Below the pieces are notes generated by a model, which was not told where the DNA came from, did not search any database, and saw nothing but the letters and a program-made list of their open reading frames with translations. Below, piece after piece: positions 12,930-20,914 of a stretch of 20,914 bases of DNA. The stretch comes from an uncultured Peptococcaceae bacterium (lineage in GTDB: Bacteria > Bacillota > Peptococcia > Peptococcales > Peptococcaceae). The translations under genes and the position numbers were made by a program. How positions within the stretch are numbered: the first letter of the stretch is position 1; every line of letters starts with the position of its first letter. The DNA is taken from NCBI GenBank assembly GCA_902462325.1, contig CABQBF010000032.1, forward strand, positions 1 through 20,914. Reading direction: 5' to 3'.

Positions 12930-14939
12930 ATGGAAGAAATCAAAGAAAAAGGTCTTCACAGCGAGGAACCTGAAACTGTACAGAGTCCCGAGCCTGAAGA
13001 AGATTTGGAACATATCTCCGCCGAAGAAGTCAACGAAATTATGGCCAAGTATGACCGAGAATCGGCCACCCGTATTTTTTCCGGCAATAAGGCGTTACTA
13101 ATCAAAGGGTTGCTTATCGCGTTTACCCTTTTTGCGGTATCCATCAATACTTTTATCCGTTTAAATGCCCAGGTGCATCGTTCTGTATTTATCGCCTGTA
13201 TTTTATTTTTGGCCTATCTGCTCTATCCAGCCAGAAAAAATGCGCCGAAAAACACCAACAAAGTTCCTTGGTACGATTTGTTGCTGGCGGTGGCCAGTTC
13301 CGCCTCGTTCTTATATATGGCGCTGAATTACAAACAATTAGTCAGTCAGGCTGGCTCTTACACACAAACGGACGTAGCCATTGCCATTATCGCCATTCTG
13401 TTGCTGATGGAAGCCTGCCGCCGTGTGGTAGGTTTGCCTATTTTGATTGTGGTCAGTTGCTTTATCGCCTACGCTTATTTTGGCGCTTATATCCCCGGCT
13501 ACTTTAGTCACCGTGGATTTACCGTGCAGCGTATTGCAACCCATTTATATTTTACAACAGAGGGCGTTATCGGTACGCCGCTGGCCGTTTGTTCCACCTT
13601 CATCTTTTTGTTCATCCTATTCGGCGCTTTCCTGGAACGCACCGGCATCGGCCAGTTCTTTATTGACATTGCCAACAGCTTGGCTGGGAAAGCCACCGGC
13701 GGTCCGGCTAAAGTTGCCGTTATCGCCAGCGCCTTACAGGGCACCATCACCGGCAGCTCTGTAGCTAACACTGTAAGCTCCGGCAGCTTTACCATTCCTA
13801 TGATGAAAAAGATGGGCTACCGGCCGGAATTTGCTGCTGCAGTAGAAGCTGCTGCTTCCACTGGTGGACAGATTATGCCGCCGATTATGGGCGCCGCCGC
13901 TTTCTTGATGTCGGAAATGACAGGCATTCCTTACTCCAACATTATCATTGCCGCTATCATTCCAGCGTTTTTGTATTTCACCGGCATTATGATTATGGTG
14001 CATTTAGAAGCCAAGCGGTACGGCTTAAAAGGTTTGCCGGCAGAAGAAATTCCTAATTTCTTTAAATTGATGCTGGGCTACTGGTATCTGCTCATTCCAT
14101 TGGTAGTGCTGGTTACCATGATGATGACCGGCTATACGCCAGCCCGCGCTGCCCTGGTAGCCATTGTGCTGGCCATCGTTGTCAGCATGTTCCGCAAGGA
14201 AACCCGTATGAATTTTCATACCTTCCTGGGGGCTCTGGAAGCCGGCACCCGCAATATCATCGGCGTTGGCGTAGCCTGTGCCGTGGCTGGTATGATTGTT
14301 GGTACCGTTACCTTAACCGGTATCGGTCTGAAACTGGCAAATGGTTTGTTGTCCTTATCGGGCGGCAACATTTTGCTGGCTCTGTTCTTCACCATGATTG
14401 CTTCTATCGTATTGGGCATGGGCGTTCCCACCACCGCCAACTACGTGATTATGGCAACCATTACAGCGCCAATCGTTTTACAGTTGGGCGTCGATTTATT
14501 GCCTGCCCACATGTTTGTATTCTATTTTGGGATTGTTGCCGACATTACGCCGCCAGTAGCGCTGGCAGCCTACGCAGGCTCGGCCATAGCCCGCAGCAAT
14601 CCGTTAAAAACGGGGGTACAGGCCACCAAACTGGCCATTGCCGCCTTTATCATTCCCTATATCTTTGCGCTGAACCCCTCCCTGTTGCTGCTGGGCTCGG
14701 AACCGTTGGATATTATCCTGGTTACCATCACCGCTTTGATTGGCATGACCGGCGTGGCCGCAGCCACAGAAGGCTATCTGTTCGCCAAGATGAATCCTAT
14801 TGTGCGTATCATCTCGCTGGTGGGCGGCTTGATGCTGATTGTGCCCGGTTTACAAACTGATATTGGCGGTCTGGCGCTGGTTATCTGCGCCGCAGCCATT
14901 CAGAAAATCGCCAGCAAAAAGCAGGCAGAAACAAATTAA
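12930..14939 (+). CDS. TRAP transporter permease, fused 4TM/12TM (DctQM-type) subunit
   Basis: The 669-residue protein has an acidic cytoplasmic N-terminus (about 50 residues) followed by the small DctQ-like helices and the large DctM-like domain. Signatures include GATGGPAKVAVIASALQGTI-like sequence (here GKATGGPAKVAVIASALQGT), ITGSSVANTVSSGSFTIPMM and GMGVPTTANYVIMATITAPI. It carries out ion-driven solute uptake with the TAXI receptor. AAAGGAG precedes the ATG. The operon ends in the terminator at 14961-14994. Confidence 0.94.
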   Translation: MEEIKEKGLHSEEPETVQSPEPEEDLEHISAEEVNEIMAKYDRESATRIFSGNKALLIKGLLIAFTLFAVSINTFIRLNAQVHRSVFIACILFLAYLLYPARKNAPKNTNKVPWYDLLLAVASSASFLYMALNYKQLVSQAGSYTQTDVAIAIIAILLLMEACRRVVGLPILIVVSCFIAYAYFGAYIPGYFSHRGFTVQRIATHLYFTTEGVIGTPLAVCSTFIFLFILFGAFLERTGIGQFFIDIANSLAGKATGGPAKVAVIASALQGTITGSSVANTVSSGSFTIPMMKKMGYRPEFAAAVEAAASTGGQIMPPIMGAAAFLMSEMTGIPYSNIIIAAIIPAFLYFTGIMIMVHLEAKRYGLKGLPAEEIPNFFKLMLGYWYLLIPLVVLVTMMMTGYTPARAALVAIVLAIVVSMFRKETRMNFHTFLGALEAGTRNIIGVGVACAVAGMIVGTVTLTGIGLKLANGLLSLSGGNILLALFFTMIASIVLGMGVPTTANYVIMATITAPIVLQLGVDLLPAHMFVFYFGIVADITPPVALAAYAGSAIARSNPLKTGVQATKLAIAAFIIPYIFALNPSLLLLGSEPLDIILVTITALIGMTGVAAATEGYLFAKMNPIVRIISLVGGLMLIVPGLQTDIGGLALVICAAAIQKIASKKQAETN

Positions 14940-14960
14940 ATGTTCGCTTATTCCGCACTA

Positions 14961-14994
14961 AAGGACTGTTGCTAAAGGGCAGCAGTCCTTTTTT
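14961..14994 (+). terminator. Terminator of the TAXI-TRAP operon
   Basis: AAGGACTGTTGC (14961-14972) pairs with GCAGCAGTCCTT (14979-14990) with one internal mismatch, followed by a run of six T. Confidence 0.88.
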
Positions 14995-15146
14995 CTGCGT
15001 TGCTGTTTCTTTCACAGTCTGTTCTGTACGTCGGAAACAGCGTTTTCTAATCACCTGCCGTCCAAAAATTTGCCAAACTGCCCCTTCCAATTCTATCCTA
15101 CTTATTATAAAATAAAGACAAAGACTATCATTGCAGGAGGGTTTTT

Positions 15147-15716
15147 GTGAAGCAATCATCAACTACCGCCATCACCAGAGAAAATCTGGCGCAGGCCTTT
15201 TGGACGCTGTATCAGAAGAAACCAATTGAACAAATTCGCATTCATGAAATTACCGATTTGGCCGGCTATAACCGCGCCACCTTTTATCAATATTTCCAGG
15301 ATATCTACGACGTACTGGATTATCTGGAGCAAGAGCTGCTGGAGTATGTGCAGGACTATGCCCTCCGCAATCTGAATTCCCCTTCGCTGGAAGTGATTGT
15401 GCAGAATTTTACCGAATTGTACCGCACCCGGGGCGAAGAACTCAGCTTACTATTAAGCGAACAGGGCGATCCCCGTTTTTCCGATAAATTGAAAGCCTCT
15501 CTTGCTCCGATATGGGCACAGGCGCTGGATTTGCCCCAGCGGGAAGAATCTCAGTATATTATCGAATTTACCATGTCGGCGCTGCTCTCCACCACGGCCC
15601 TTTGGTATAAACAAAACTGTCAGTTGCCGCCGCAGAAGCTGGTACAATTAATCCATCCGTTAATTTCCCAGGGCATTTTGCCGGTGGTGCGCGCTATGGA
15701 GCTGCAAAACAAATGA
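15147..15716 (+). CDS. TetR/AcrR-family transcriptional regulator
   Basis: A 189-residue protein with the TetR helix-turn-helix at residues about 6-60: TRENLAQAFWTLYQKKPIEQ, then IRIHEITDLAGYNRATFYQY. The rest is a helical ligand/dimer domain. It starts with GTG at 15147 behind GCAGGAGGG. It stands alone between the TRAP operon terminator and the IMP dehydrogenase promoter, so its targets are not obvious; either neighbour could be regulated by it. Confidence 0.88.
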   Translation: MKQSSTTAITRENLAQAFWTLYQKKPIEQIRIHEITDLAGYNRATFYQYFQDIYDVLDYLEQELLEYVQDYALRNLNSPSLEVIVQNFTELYRTRGEELSLLLSEQGDPRFSDKLKASLAPIWAQALDLPQREESQYIIEFTMSALLSTTALWYKQNCQLPPQKLVQLIHPLISQGILPVVRAMELQNK

Positions 15717-15800
15717 GTCCTTTGGCTTGTTAAGAAGGCCCGCGCCCTTTCCGGCCAATAAAATATTTTCCGAATGTCTGAAAAATATTCAAATTTTGCA

Positions 15801-15829
15801 TTGCATCGCCCCATATTTAGCGATATAAT
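15801..15829 (+). promoter_or_regulatory. Promoter of the IMP dehydrogenase gene
   Basis: TTGCAT (15801-15806) and TATAAT (15824-15829) are 17 bases apart, with a leader of about 40 bases. No purine riboswitch-like structure fits into that leader. Confidence 0.75.
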
Positions 15830-15874
15830 ATATTAATTATCAATCGAAAAATAACAAGAAAAGGAGATTTGACA

Positions 15875-17386
15875 GTGGCTTATTATTTTAACGAACCATC
15901 CCACACCTTTGGCGAATACCTGTTAGTTCCAGGGTATTCTTCTTCTGAATGTATTCCTTCCCGTGTTTCTCTGAAAACACCGCTGGTAAAATTTAAAAAA
16001 GGGGAAGAACCGGCAATTTCCATGAACATTCCCATGGTATCCGCCATCATGCAGTCCGTATCCGACGACCGCATGGCGATCGCGCTGGCGAAAGAAGGCG
16101 GCGTGTCCTTCATCTATGGCTCCCAGTCCATCGAAAGCGAAGCAGCCATGGTAAGCCGGGTAAAAAATTACAAAGCAGGCTTTGTCAGCAGTGACTCCAA
16201 CATCAAACCAAACGACACCTTAGCCGATGTGTTGGCTTTAAAAGAAAAAACCGGACACTCCACCATGGCTGTCACCGAAGACGGTACCGGCAACGGAAAA
16301 TTATTGGGTATCGTAACCAGCCGTGATTATCGGGTAAGCCGTATGTCCTTAGATACCAAAGTATCCGAATTTATGACGCCTTTTGACCGGTTAATCTGCG
16401 GCGGCGAAACCACCACCCTGAAGGAAGCCAACGACATCATCTGGGAACACAAATTGAACGCGCTGCCTCTGGTTGACGCCAACCAGCATCTGTTGTATAT
16501 CGTGTTCCGTAAGGACTATGACTCCCGTAAGGAAAACCCGCTGGAATTGCTGGACGAAAATAAGAGCTACATGGTAGGTGCCGGCGTGAACACCCGCGAC
16601 TATGAAGAACGGATTCCTGCTCTGGTAGAAGCTGGCGCCGACGTGCTGTGCATCGACTCCTCCGAAGGGTTCTCCGAATGGCAGAGCCGTACCATCCAAT
16701 GGGTGCGGGAAAAATATGGCGACCGCGTAAAAATTGGCGCAGGCAATGTGGTAGACAAAGAAGGCTTCCTGTTCCTGGCACAGGCTGGCGCAGACTTTAT
16801 CAAAGTTGGTATTGGCGGCGGCTCCATCTGCATTACCCGTGAAACCAAAGGCATTGGCCGTGGACAGGCTACCGCAGTGATCGAAGTAGCCAAAGCCCGC
16901 GACGAATATTATCAGACAACTGGCATTTACATTCCTATCTGCTCTGACGGCGGTATTGTACACGATTATCACATTACCTTAGCGCTGGCTATGGGCGCAG
17001 ATTTTGTCATGCTGGGCCGGTATTTCTCCCGCTTTGAAGAAAGCCCAACCAACAAAGTCATTATTAACGGCAACTACATGAAAGAATACTGGGGCGAGGG
17101 CTCCAACCGGGCCCGCAACTGGCAGCGCTACGATTTAGGCGGCGCAGGCAAGCTGTCCTTTGAAGAAGGGGTAGATTCCTATGTGCCATACGCCGGCAGC
17201 TTAAAAGACAACGTAGGCGTAACATTGGCCAAAGTGCGCTCCACCATGTGCAACTGCGGCGCGCTCACCATTCCCGAATTGCAGAAAAATGCCCGCCTGA
17301 CCTTAGTATCGGCAACCAGCATTGTAGAAGGCGGCTCCCATGACGTTGTGGTGAAAAACAACAATATGAACGTCACAGAACGGTAA
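15875..17386 (+). CDS. guaB: IMP dehydrogenase, Tritrichomonas-foetus-type
   Basis: Oxidises IMP to XMP with NAD, the committed step of GMP synthesis. The frame can start at TTG 15869, but AAGGAG is only two bases from it and 8 bases from the GTG at 15875, so the GTG is preferred and gives 503 residues. Order: N-terminal barrel part (NIPMVSAIMQSVSDDRMAIA), CBS pair (about 100-215), catalytic loop GIGGGSICITRETKGIGRGQ with the nucleophile C319, and the flap RARNWQRYDLGG with R418 and Y419. These numbers coincide with the well-studied protist T. foetus enzyme (503 residues, C319, R418, Y419), and the loop sequence is of that type instead of the usual GIGPGSICTTR. Flanked by its own promoter and terminator, so monocistronic. 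Confidence 0.95.
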   Translation: MAYYFNEPSHTFGEYLLVPGYSSSECIPSRVSLKTPLVKFKKGEEPAISMNIPMVSAIMQSVSDDRMAIALAKEGGVSFIYGSQSIESEAAMVSRVKNYKAGFVSSDSNIKPNDTLADVLALKEKTGHSTMAVTEDGTGNGKLLGIVTSRDYRVSRMSLDTKVSEFMTPFDRLICGGETTTLKEANDIIWEHKLNALPLVDANQHLLYIVFRKDYDSRKENPLELLDENKSYMVGAGVNTRDYEERIPALVEAGADVLCIDSSEGFSEWQSRTIQWVREKYGDRVKIGAGNVVDKEGFLFLAQAGADFIKVGIGGGSICITRETKGIGRGQATAVIEVAKARDEYYQTTGIYIPICSDGGIVHDYHITLALAMGADFVMLGRYFSRFEESPTNKVIINGNYMKEYWGEGSNRARNWQRYDLGGAGKLSFEEGVDSYVPYAGSLKDNVGVTLAKVRSTMCNCGALTIPELQKNARLTLVSATSIVEGGSHDVVVKNNNMNVTER

Positions 17387-17424
17387 TCGCAGCCCTTTTG
17401 AAAAAATCGAAAAAATAAAAAATT

Positions 17425-17456
17425 GCCCTTCCGGCGCTTTGTCCGGGAGGGCTTTT
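17425..17456 (+). terminator. Terminator of the IMP dehydrogenase gene
   Basis: GCCCTTCCGG (17425-17434) pairs with CCGGGAGGGC (17443-17452), including one T-G pair, followed by TTTT. Confidence 0.85.
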
Positions 17457-17481
17457 CATTTCCTGGCAAACCTGCTATAAT
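17453..17481 (+). promoter_or_regulatory. Extended -10 promoter for the PAP2/EamA pair
   Basis: TATAAT (17476-17481) is preceded by TGC, an extended -10, with a poor -35 TTTTCA (17453-17458) at 17 bases. The predicted start of transcription, near 17488, leaves almost no leader for an ATG at 17492 and supports the later start at 17543. Confidence 0.6.
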
Positions 17482-17542
17482 AGACTAGTTCTTGCGCAAA
17501 TTTTCTGCACAATGGCAGTTTTTCTGGAAAGAAGGTGCTTCT

Positions 17543-18082
17543 ATGGACTTTGAATTTGTCATTTTAGATACCATTGCCAAGCTCCATAACGAATTTTTAG
17601 ATACGTTCCTGCCAATCATTACATCTTTCGGCAATGCCGGCATCGGCTGGATTGTGCTTTCCCTGCTTCTGCTCTGCATTCCTAAGTATCGCAAAGCAGG
17701 GCTCGCCATGGCATTGGCCTTACTTTTCTGCCTGCTTATCGGCAATCTTACCTTAAAACCGCTGGTGGCCCGTATGCGGCCCTATAGCTATTTTCCCGAT
17801 ATGACGCTCTTAGTTCCGCCGCAAAAGGATTTCTCTTTTCCATCGGGGCACACTTTTGCCTCTTTTGCCGCAGCAACTGCGTTGTTTCTGCATCATAAAA
17901 AGGAAGGCGCAGCCGCTTATATTTTGGCTGTGGTCATCGCTTTTTCCCGGCTCTATCTCTATGTCCATTTTCCCAGCGATGTGCTGGCAGGATTGATTTT
18001 AGGCATAGCCAGCGGCTGGACAGCCTATAAGCTGGTGGACTGGTATCAGCAAAAATACCGGCCCAAGTGGCTGTTATCGTAA
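17543..18082 (+). CDS. PAP2-family membrane phosphatase
   Basis: A 179-residue, mostly hydrophobic protein with the three PAP2 motifs: KPLVARMRP (K72, R79, P80), PSGHT (S101, H103) and SRLYLYVHFPSD (R136, H142, D146). The family dephosphorylates lipid phosphates such as phosphatidic acid or undecaprenyl pyrophosphate at the membrane. The ATG at 17543 follows GGAAAGAAGG at 7 bases; the ATG at 17492 lies too close to the promoter and would add 17 non-conserved residues. The EamA-type gene follows after 29 bp and is probably co-transcribed. Confidence 0.9.
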   Translation: MDFEFVILDTIAKLHNEFLDTFLPIITSFGNAGIGWIVLSLLLLCIPKYRKAGLAMALALLFCLLIGNLTLKPLVARMRPYSYFPDMTLLVPPQKDFSFPSGHTFASFAAATALFLHHKKEGAAAYILAVVIAFSRLYLYVHFPSDVLAGLILGIASGWTAYKLVDWYQQKYRPKWLLS

Positions 18083-18111
18083 AAAAGTTTTTCTGAATGG
18101 GGACATCTATC

Positions 18112-19068
18112 ATGAACGGTTTACAAAAATCGCTGGCCATCGGCTATGTGCTGGCCATCAGCGGCGGTATTTTCTGGGCGGTAGGCGGCGCCTGCGGCCA
18201 ATATCTATTTCAGCATAACAGCATGACCTCCAACTGGCTGGTGCCAATTCGGCTCAGCACCGCCGGCTGTATCTTGCTGGCCTTTTCTTTGTTGCGGCGG
18301 CAAAATATTTGGCTGGTTTGGCAAAACAAACAGAACGTGTTTGATATTTTACTGTTTGGCCTGCTAGGCTCGGCGCTGTGCCAATATGCCTACTACAGCT
18401 CCATTCAATATTCCAACGTGGCGTTGGCTACAGTGCTGGCTTACATGTCTCCAGCCATGATTTTAGTTTACACCGTCTGCAAAGAAAAACGGCTGCCCCA
18501 TCTCTATGAAACGCTGTGCGTACTGCTGGTCATCGCCGGTGCTTTCACCTGCGCCACCCATCTGCATCCCCAGTCGCTGGCGGTTACGCCGCAGGCCCTT
18601 CTCTGGGGGCTGATTAGTGCCGCTGCCTTTGCCATTTACACCATGCAGCCCCAGCGGCTCATGCAGCAGTTCGATTTGCTGGTGGTAATCGGCTGGGGCA
18701 TGCTGATTGGCGGCGGCGCTCTGCTGCTGCTCTTTCGTCCCTGGAATATCAACGTAGTAGTCAACAGCACCTTATTTTTGAATATGAGCGTCGTCATTTT
18801 CTTCGGCACTGTATGTTCCTTTTGCTTCTATCAAGCCGGCGTATCCATTGTCGGCAGCATCACCGGCAGTATTTTGTCATCGGTGGAGCCTGTCGCTTCC
18901 ATGATTCTGTCCGTGCTGTTTTTGCATGTGCCGCTGACTGCTCTGGATTTTCTCGGTTTTCTGCTCATTTTGGCCACCATTCCCATCATCGCGCTGGGCA
19001 ATGGCAGGCGGCAGCACCAACAAACTACGCAAAGCTCACAACACAGCAAAGCGCACGGCAACAATTGA
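18112..19068 (+). CDS. EamA/DMT-superfamily transporter
   Basis: About 318 residues with ten predicted membrane segments in two EamA halves (first half from GYVLAISGGIFWAVGGACGQ; second from ALLWGLISAAAFAIYTMQPQ, then VEPVASMILSVLFLHVPLTA, then LDFLGFLLIL). The family exports or imports small metabolites; the substrate is unknown. The frame also has an ATG at 18097, but GGGGA (18099-18103) is 8 bases before the ATG at 18112, which begins a normal EamA N-terminus. A terminator overlaps the stop codon. Confidence 0.88.
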   Translation: MNGLQKSLAIGYVLAISGGIFWAVGGACGQYLFQHNSMTSNWLVPIRLSTAGCILLAFSLLRRQNIWLVWQNKQNVFDILLFGLLGSALCQYAYYSSIQYSNVALATVLAYMSPAMILVYTVCKEKRLPHLYETLCVLLVIAGAFTCATHLHPQSLAVTPQALLWGLISAAAFAIYTMQPQRLMQQFDLLVVIGWGMLIGGGALLLLFRPWNINVVVNSTLFLNMSVVIFFGTVCSFCFYQAGVSIVGSITGSILSSVEPVASMILSVLFLHVPLTALDFLGFLLILATIPIIALGNGRRQHQQTTQSSQHSKAHGNN

Positions 19069-19085
19069 TCTGCCGTGCGTTTTTT
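19052..19085 (+). terminator. Terminator of the PAP2/EamA unit
   Basis: CGCACGGCA (19052-19060) and TGCCGTGCG (19071-19079) pair perfectly and are followed by six T. The loop contains the TGA stop codon. It lies between two convergent genes; in the minus direction the T run is poor. Confidence 0.88.
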
Positions 19086-19093
19086 GATACCAT

Positions 19094-19486
19094 TTAAAAA
19101 TGAATGATTTTTGGTTCTTCTGTAAACGAAGAAATGGTTGCTGCGCCATCCTTTAAATAAAATACCTGGGTATTGCCATCATCGGCTTGATACAGCTTTT
19201 GCAAGCTGGGATAGGCATCTAACATGCTCTGACGGGCTTCCAACCGGTCATCTTCCACCGCCGTAGCCTGCACGCGAATCCATTTGCCGCCATGCATCCC
19301 GCACAATTCTACTTTCGGATTGGCTAATATCTGCTTCGATACTTCTTTTACTTTTCCTGTTTGGATATAAAGTTTCCCCTCAAATAAATGAATGGTGCCA
19401 AAAGGCCGCACATGGGGCTGACCATCTTCTGTTGTTGCCAGATAATAAGTTCCGCATTTTTTCAAAAAGTCGTGTATTTCCTGCAT
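19094..19486 (-). CDS. Pyridoxamine 5'-phosphate oxidase-like (FMN-binding split-barrel) protein
   Basis: A 130-residue protein: MQEIHDFLKKCGTYYLATTE, then DGQPHVRPFGTIHLFEGKLY and IQTGKVKEVSKQILANPKVE, the pattern of small FMN-binding split-barrel proteins related to pyridoxamine phosphate oxidase. Members reduce or oxidise small molecules with FMN or F420; vitamin B6 synthesis itself is unlikely for this short form. The ATG at 19486 is chosen because GAGGAG lies 8 bases upstream; the open frame to 19537 adds an unconserved stretch. Last gene of a minus-strand set after the hydrolase. Confidence 0.85.
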   Translation of the reverse strand: MQEIHDFLKKCGTYYLATTEDGQPHVRPFGTIHLFEGKLYIQTGKVKEVSKQILANPKVELCGMHGGKWIRVQATAVEDDRLEARQSMLDAYPSLQKLYQADDGNTQVFYLKDGAATISSFTEEPKIIHF

Positions 19487-19549
19487 CCTGTTTGCTCCTC
19501 TCCCTACGTTATGTTGTTTATTTCCTGTAAACAGCAAAAAATTCCTGCC

Positions 19550-20350
19550 TTACAAAATGCCTTGCCTTTGCAAAAAAGCGCCAATATATTGGTTCACCTG
19601 CTGGGGCTGGTCGGCGTTGGCGTTATGGCCCGCATTGGCAACAATCTGTAACGGATAGCCGCTGTGCTGCGCCCAAAGCTGGTTATAATAGGCCACTTTG
19701 CCAATCCGGTCTTTGTCGCCATCCAGCAAAAGCGCCGGACATTGGAACTGCACTGGCTGTTGTCTGGTAAAGACATCTTTGTAAGCTGCTTCAATCTGCT
19801 GGCAAATCTGCTCCTTGCTGGAGGTGGTCAGCATCATGCGCATATTGTCATAGCCCTGCGGCGTCGCTGTAGCGCCGCGGGCAATGCTTTCCTGCAGCAA
19901 TTTCTTGGGAAATAAACTGCATAAGGGCGCTACCTGCTTCAGCCAAAACCGATCACTGCCTGTATAAAAACAATGACCGAAAGGAGCGGCACCGATACCG
20001 ACAAAGGCCAAAACCCGTTTGGGATACCTAGCGGCAAATTCCTGACAAATATAGCCGCCCAGCGACTGGCCTACCAGCACGGCCTGCTCGATTTCTTCCA
20101 AATCCAACAATAAGCGCAGTTCCTCCGCGCAATTTTCATAGGTAAAATTCCGATAGCACACAGAAAATCCATGCAGCGGCACATCCCAAACGATAACCGT
20201 ATACCGCTGCTTAAAATATTCCAGTTGCCCATCAAATAAGCGGTGATTGGCAGTGAGTCCATGCACAAATACTATACAGGGTTTGTCCTGCTCATGGTGT
20301 ATCCAATAAACTGTTTTGCCCCGCATTGATTGGGTAAATTTTCGCTCCAT
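19550..20350 (-). CDS. Alpha/beta hydrolase
   Basis: A 266-residue alpha/beta-hydrolase fold protein. The oxyanion region is FVHGLTANHRLFD, the nucleophile elbow is GQSLGG (S96), the acid is likely D214 in LLDGDKDRIGKV, and the histidine is H242 in NAGHNANADQP, so the catalytic triad is complete. No signal peptide is seen, so it is cytoplasmic. The substrate is not readable. AAAGGA lies 7 bases before the ATG. It follows the methyltransferase gene by 28 bp and is likely in one operon with it. Confidence 0.9.
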   Translation of the reverse strand: MERKFTQSMRGKTVYWIHHEQDKPCIVFVHGLTANHRLFDGQLEYFKQRYTVIVWDVPLHGFSVCYRNFTYENCAEELRLLLDLEEIEQAVLVGQSLGGYICQEFAARYPKRVLAFVGIGAAPFGHCFYTGSDRFWLKQVAPLCSLFPKKLLQESIARGATATPQGYDNMRMMLTTSSKEQICQQIEAAYKDVFTRQQPVQFQCPALLLDGDKDRIGKVAYYNQLWAQHSGYPLQIVANAGHNANADQPQQVNQYIGAFLQRQGIL

Positions 20351-20378
20351 GGCATGTTCCTTTCTTCGTTGAAGATTG

Positions 20379-20849
20379 CTACAGCACCCCTTCTAAGCGC
20401 AGCAGCTTTTCTTTGATATCCAAACCGCCTGCATAGCCGGTCAGCTTGCCATTGGCGCCGATGACCCGATGGCAGGGAATCACGATGGCAATGGGATTAT
20501 TGTGATTGGCGCCGCCCACTGCTCTGCTGGCTGTTGGCTTGCCCAAAGCTGCCGCAATCTGTCCATAGGTGCGGGTTTCTCCGTAAGGAATCGCTTCTAA
20601 CTGGGCCCACACAGCCCGCTGAAAGGCCGTGCCTCTAGGCGCTAAGGGCAGCGAAAAGCTGGCCCGCAGGCCGTCGAAATATTCGTTCAGTTGCCGTTTC
20701 GCCTCCAACAGCAACGGCGTTTCCCGCTGTTCCCATTGTTCCGGCACAGCCATAGGCTCTTTCATAATGTGCAATTCCATAATTGCCGCCTGCGCTTCCA
20801 CCACCCGCAACCAGCCTACCGGCGATTGTAGATCCAGATAATAGGGCAT
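20379..20849 (-). CDS. ogt: Methylated-DNA--[protein]-cysteine S-methyltransferase
   Basis: A 156-residue Ogt/MGMT protein. The DNA-binding helix and active site are plain: IPYGETRTYGQIAAALGKPT, ASRAVGGANHNNPIAIVIPC (acceptor C126 of PCHRV), then GANGKLTGYAGGLDIKEKLL. It removes the alkyl group from O6-alkylguanine by suicidal transfer to C126. Length and order match the Ogt form without an Ada domain. AAGGAGAG lies 7 bases before the ATG. It is the first gene of the minus-strand set continuing to 19094. Confidence 0.95.
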   Translation of the reverse strand: MPYYLDLQSPVGWLRVVEAQAAIMELHIMKEPMAVPEQWEQRETPLLLEAKRQLNEYFDGLRASFSLPLAPRGTAFQRAVWAQLEAIPYGETRTYGQIAAALGKPTASRAVGGANHNNPIAIVIPCHRVIGANGKLTGYAGGLDIKEKLLRLEGVL

Positions 20850-20914
20850 TGCAAACTCTCCTTGTATAATGTATTTAGGTTGTTCAAGGGATACCTATAA
20901 ACCCTTAGACCAGC

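Noticed and set aside
15830..15874. Purine riboswitch ahead of guaB
   Set aside because: The leader after the promoter is only about 40 bases and contains no three-way junction elements.

Overview
The window looks like a chromosomal stretch from a low-to-mid GC anaerobe of the Bacillota. The best single guess is a Negativicutes/Acidaminococcaceae-type gut bacterium, but this is inference from gene content, not a marker gene. The clues are a minus-strand cluster in the classic Bacillota order (SpoVB/YabM-like flippase, MazG, HU, YabO-type S4 protein) ending in a SpoIID-domain lipoprotein; a TAXI-type TRAP transporter operon; an IMP dehydrogenase of the Tritrichomonas foetus type; and strong AGGAGG-like ribosome binding sites.

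Layout. 1-2.0 kb (minus): the 5' part of an aryl-sulfate sulfotransferase-like gene broken by a frame change, preceded by a perfect 18-bp palindrome, then a LysR-type regulator with its own terminator. 2.3-3.2 kb (plus): an Rpn/PD-(D/E)XK family protein. 3.2-6.0 kb: a non-housekeeping block. It has a DnaD/replisome-organiser-like gene on minus. Upstream of that gene are five copies of a TTGGTTGTTTG motif spaced about 20 bp, an AT-rich ATGTTTT-repeat tract, and six 20-bp dyads of the form GTGTnAA-N6-TTnACAC. Two nearly identical, oppositely oriented hairpin repeats (A and B) bracket the Rep-like gene, the iterons and the AT-rich tract. This block resembles a small replicon or integrated element. 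6.05-10.3 kb (minus): spoIID-like, yabO-like S4, HU, mazG, spoVB-like. 10.4-11.2 kb: no gene, only two diverged copies of the same hairpin repeat family (C and D), again in inverted orientation. 11.3-14.9 kb (plus): TAXI solute-binding lipoprotein, DUF1850 protein and fused TRAP permease, with a clear promoter and terminator. 15.1-19.1 kb (plus): TetR-like regulator, IMP dehydrogenase (own promoter and terminator), PAP2 phosphatase plus EamA transporter (own promoter and terminator). 19.1-20.85 kb (minus): O6-methylguanine-DNA methyltransferase, alpha/beta hydrolase and FMN-binding pyridoxamine-oxidase-like protein.

How the genes fit together. The housekeeping parts are small, well-delimited units. 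The unusual parts are the 3.2-6.0 kb block and the hairpin repeat family. The family combines roughly 20-bp tandem units (TTCGnTTTTnTTTGCTACCC), a roughly 130-nt imperfect palindrome, and a second module with a variable stem whose two arms change together between copies. The best candidate for an undescribed system is the combination of replication-initiator-like gene, iteron array, AT-rich tract and dyad array, framed by inverted hairpin repeats. All function there is inferred from sequence layout; nothing was searched against a database.
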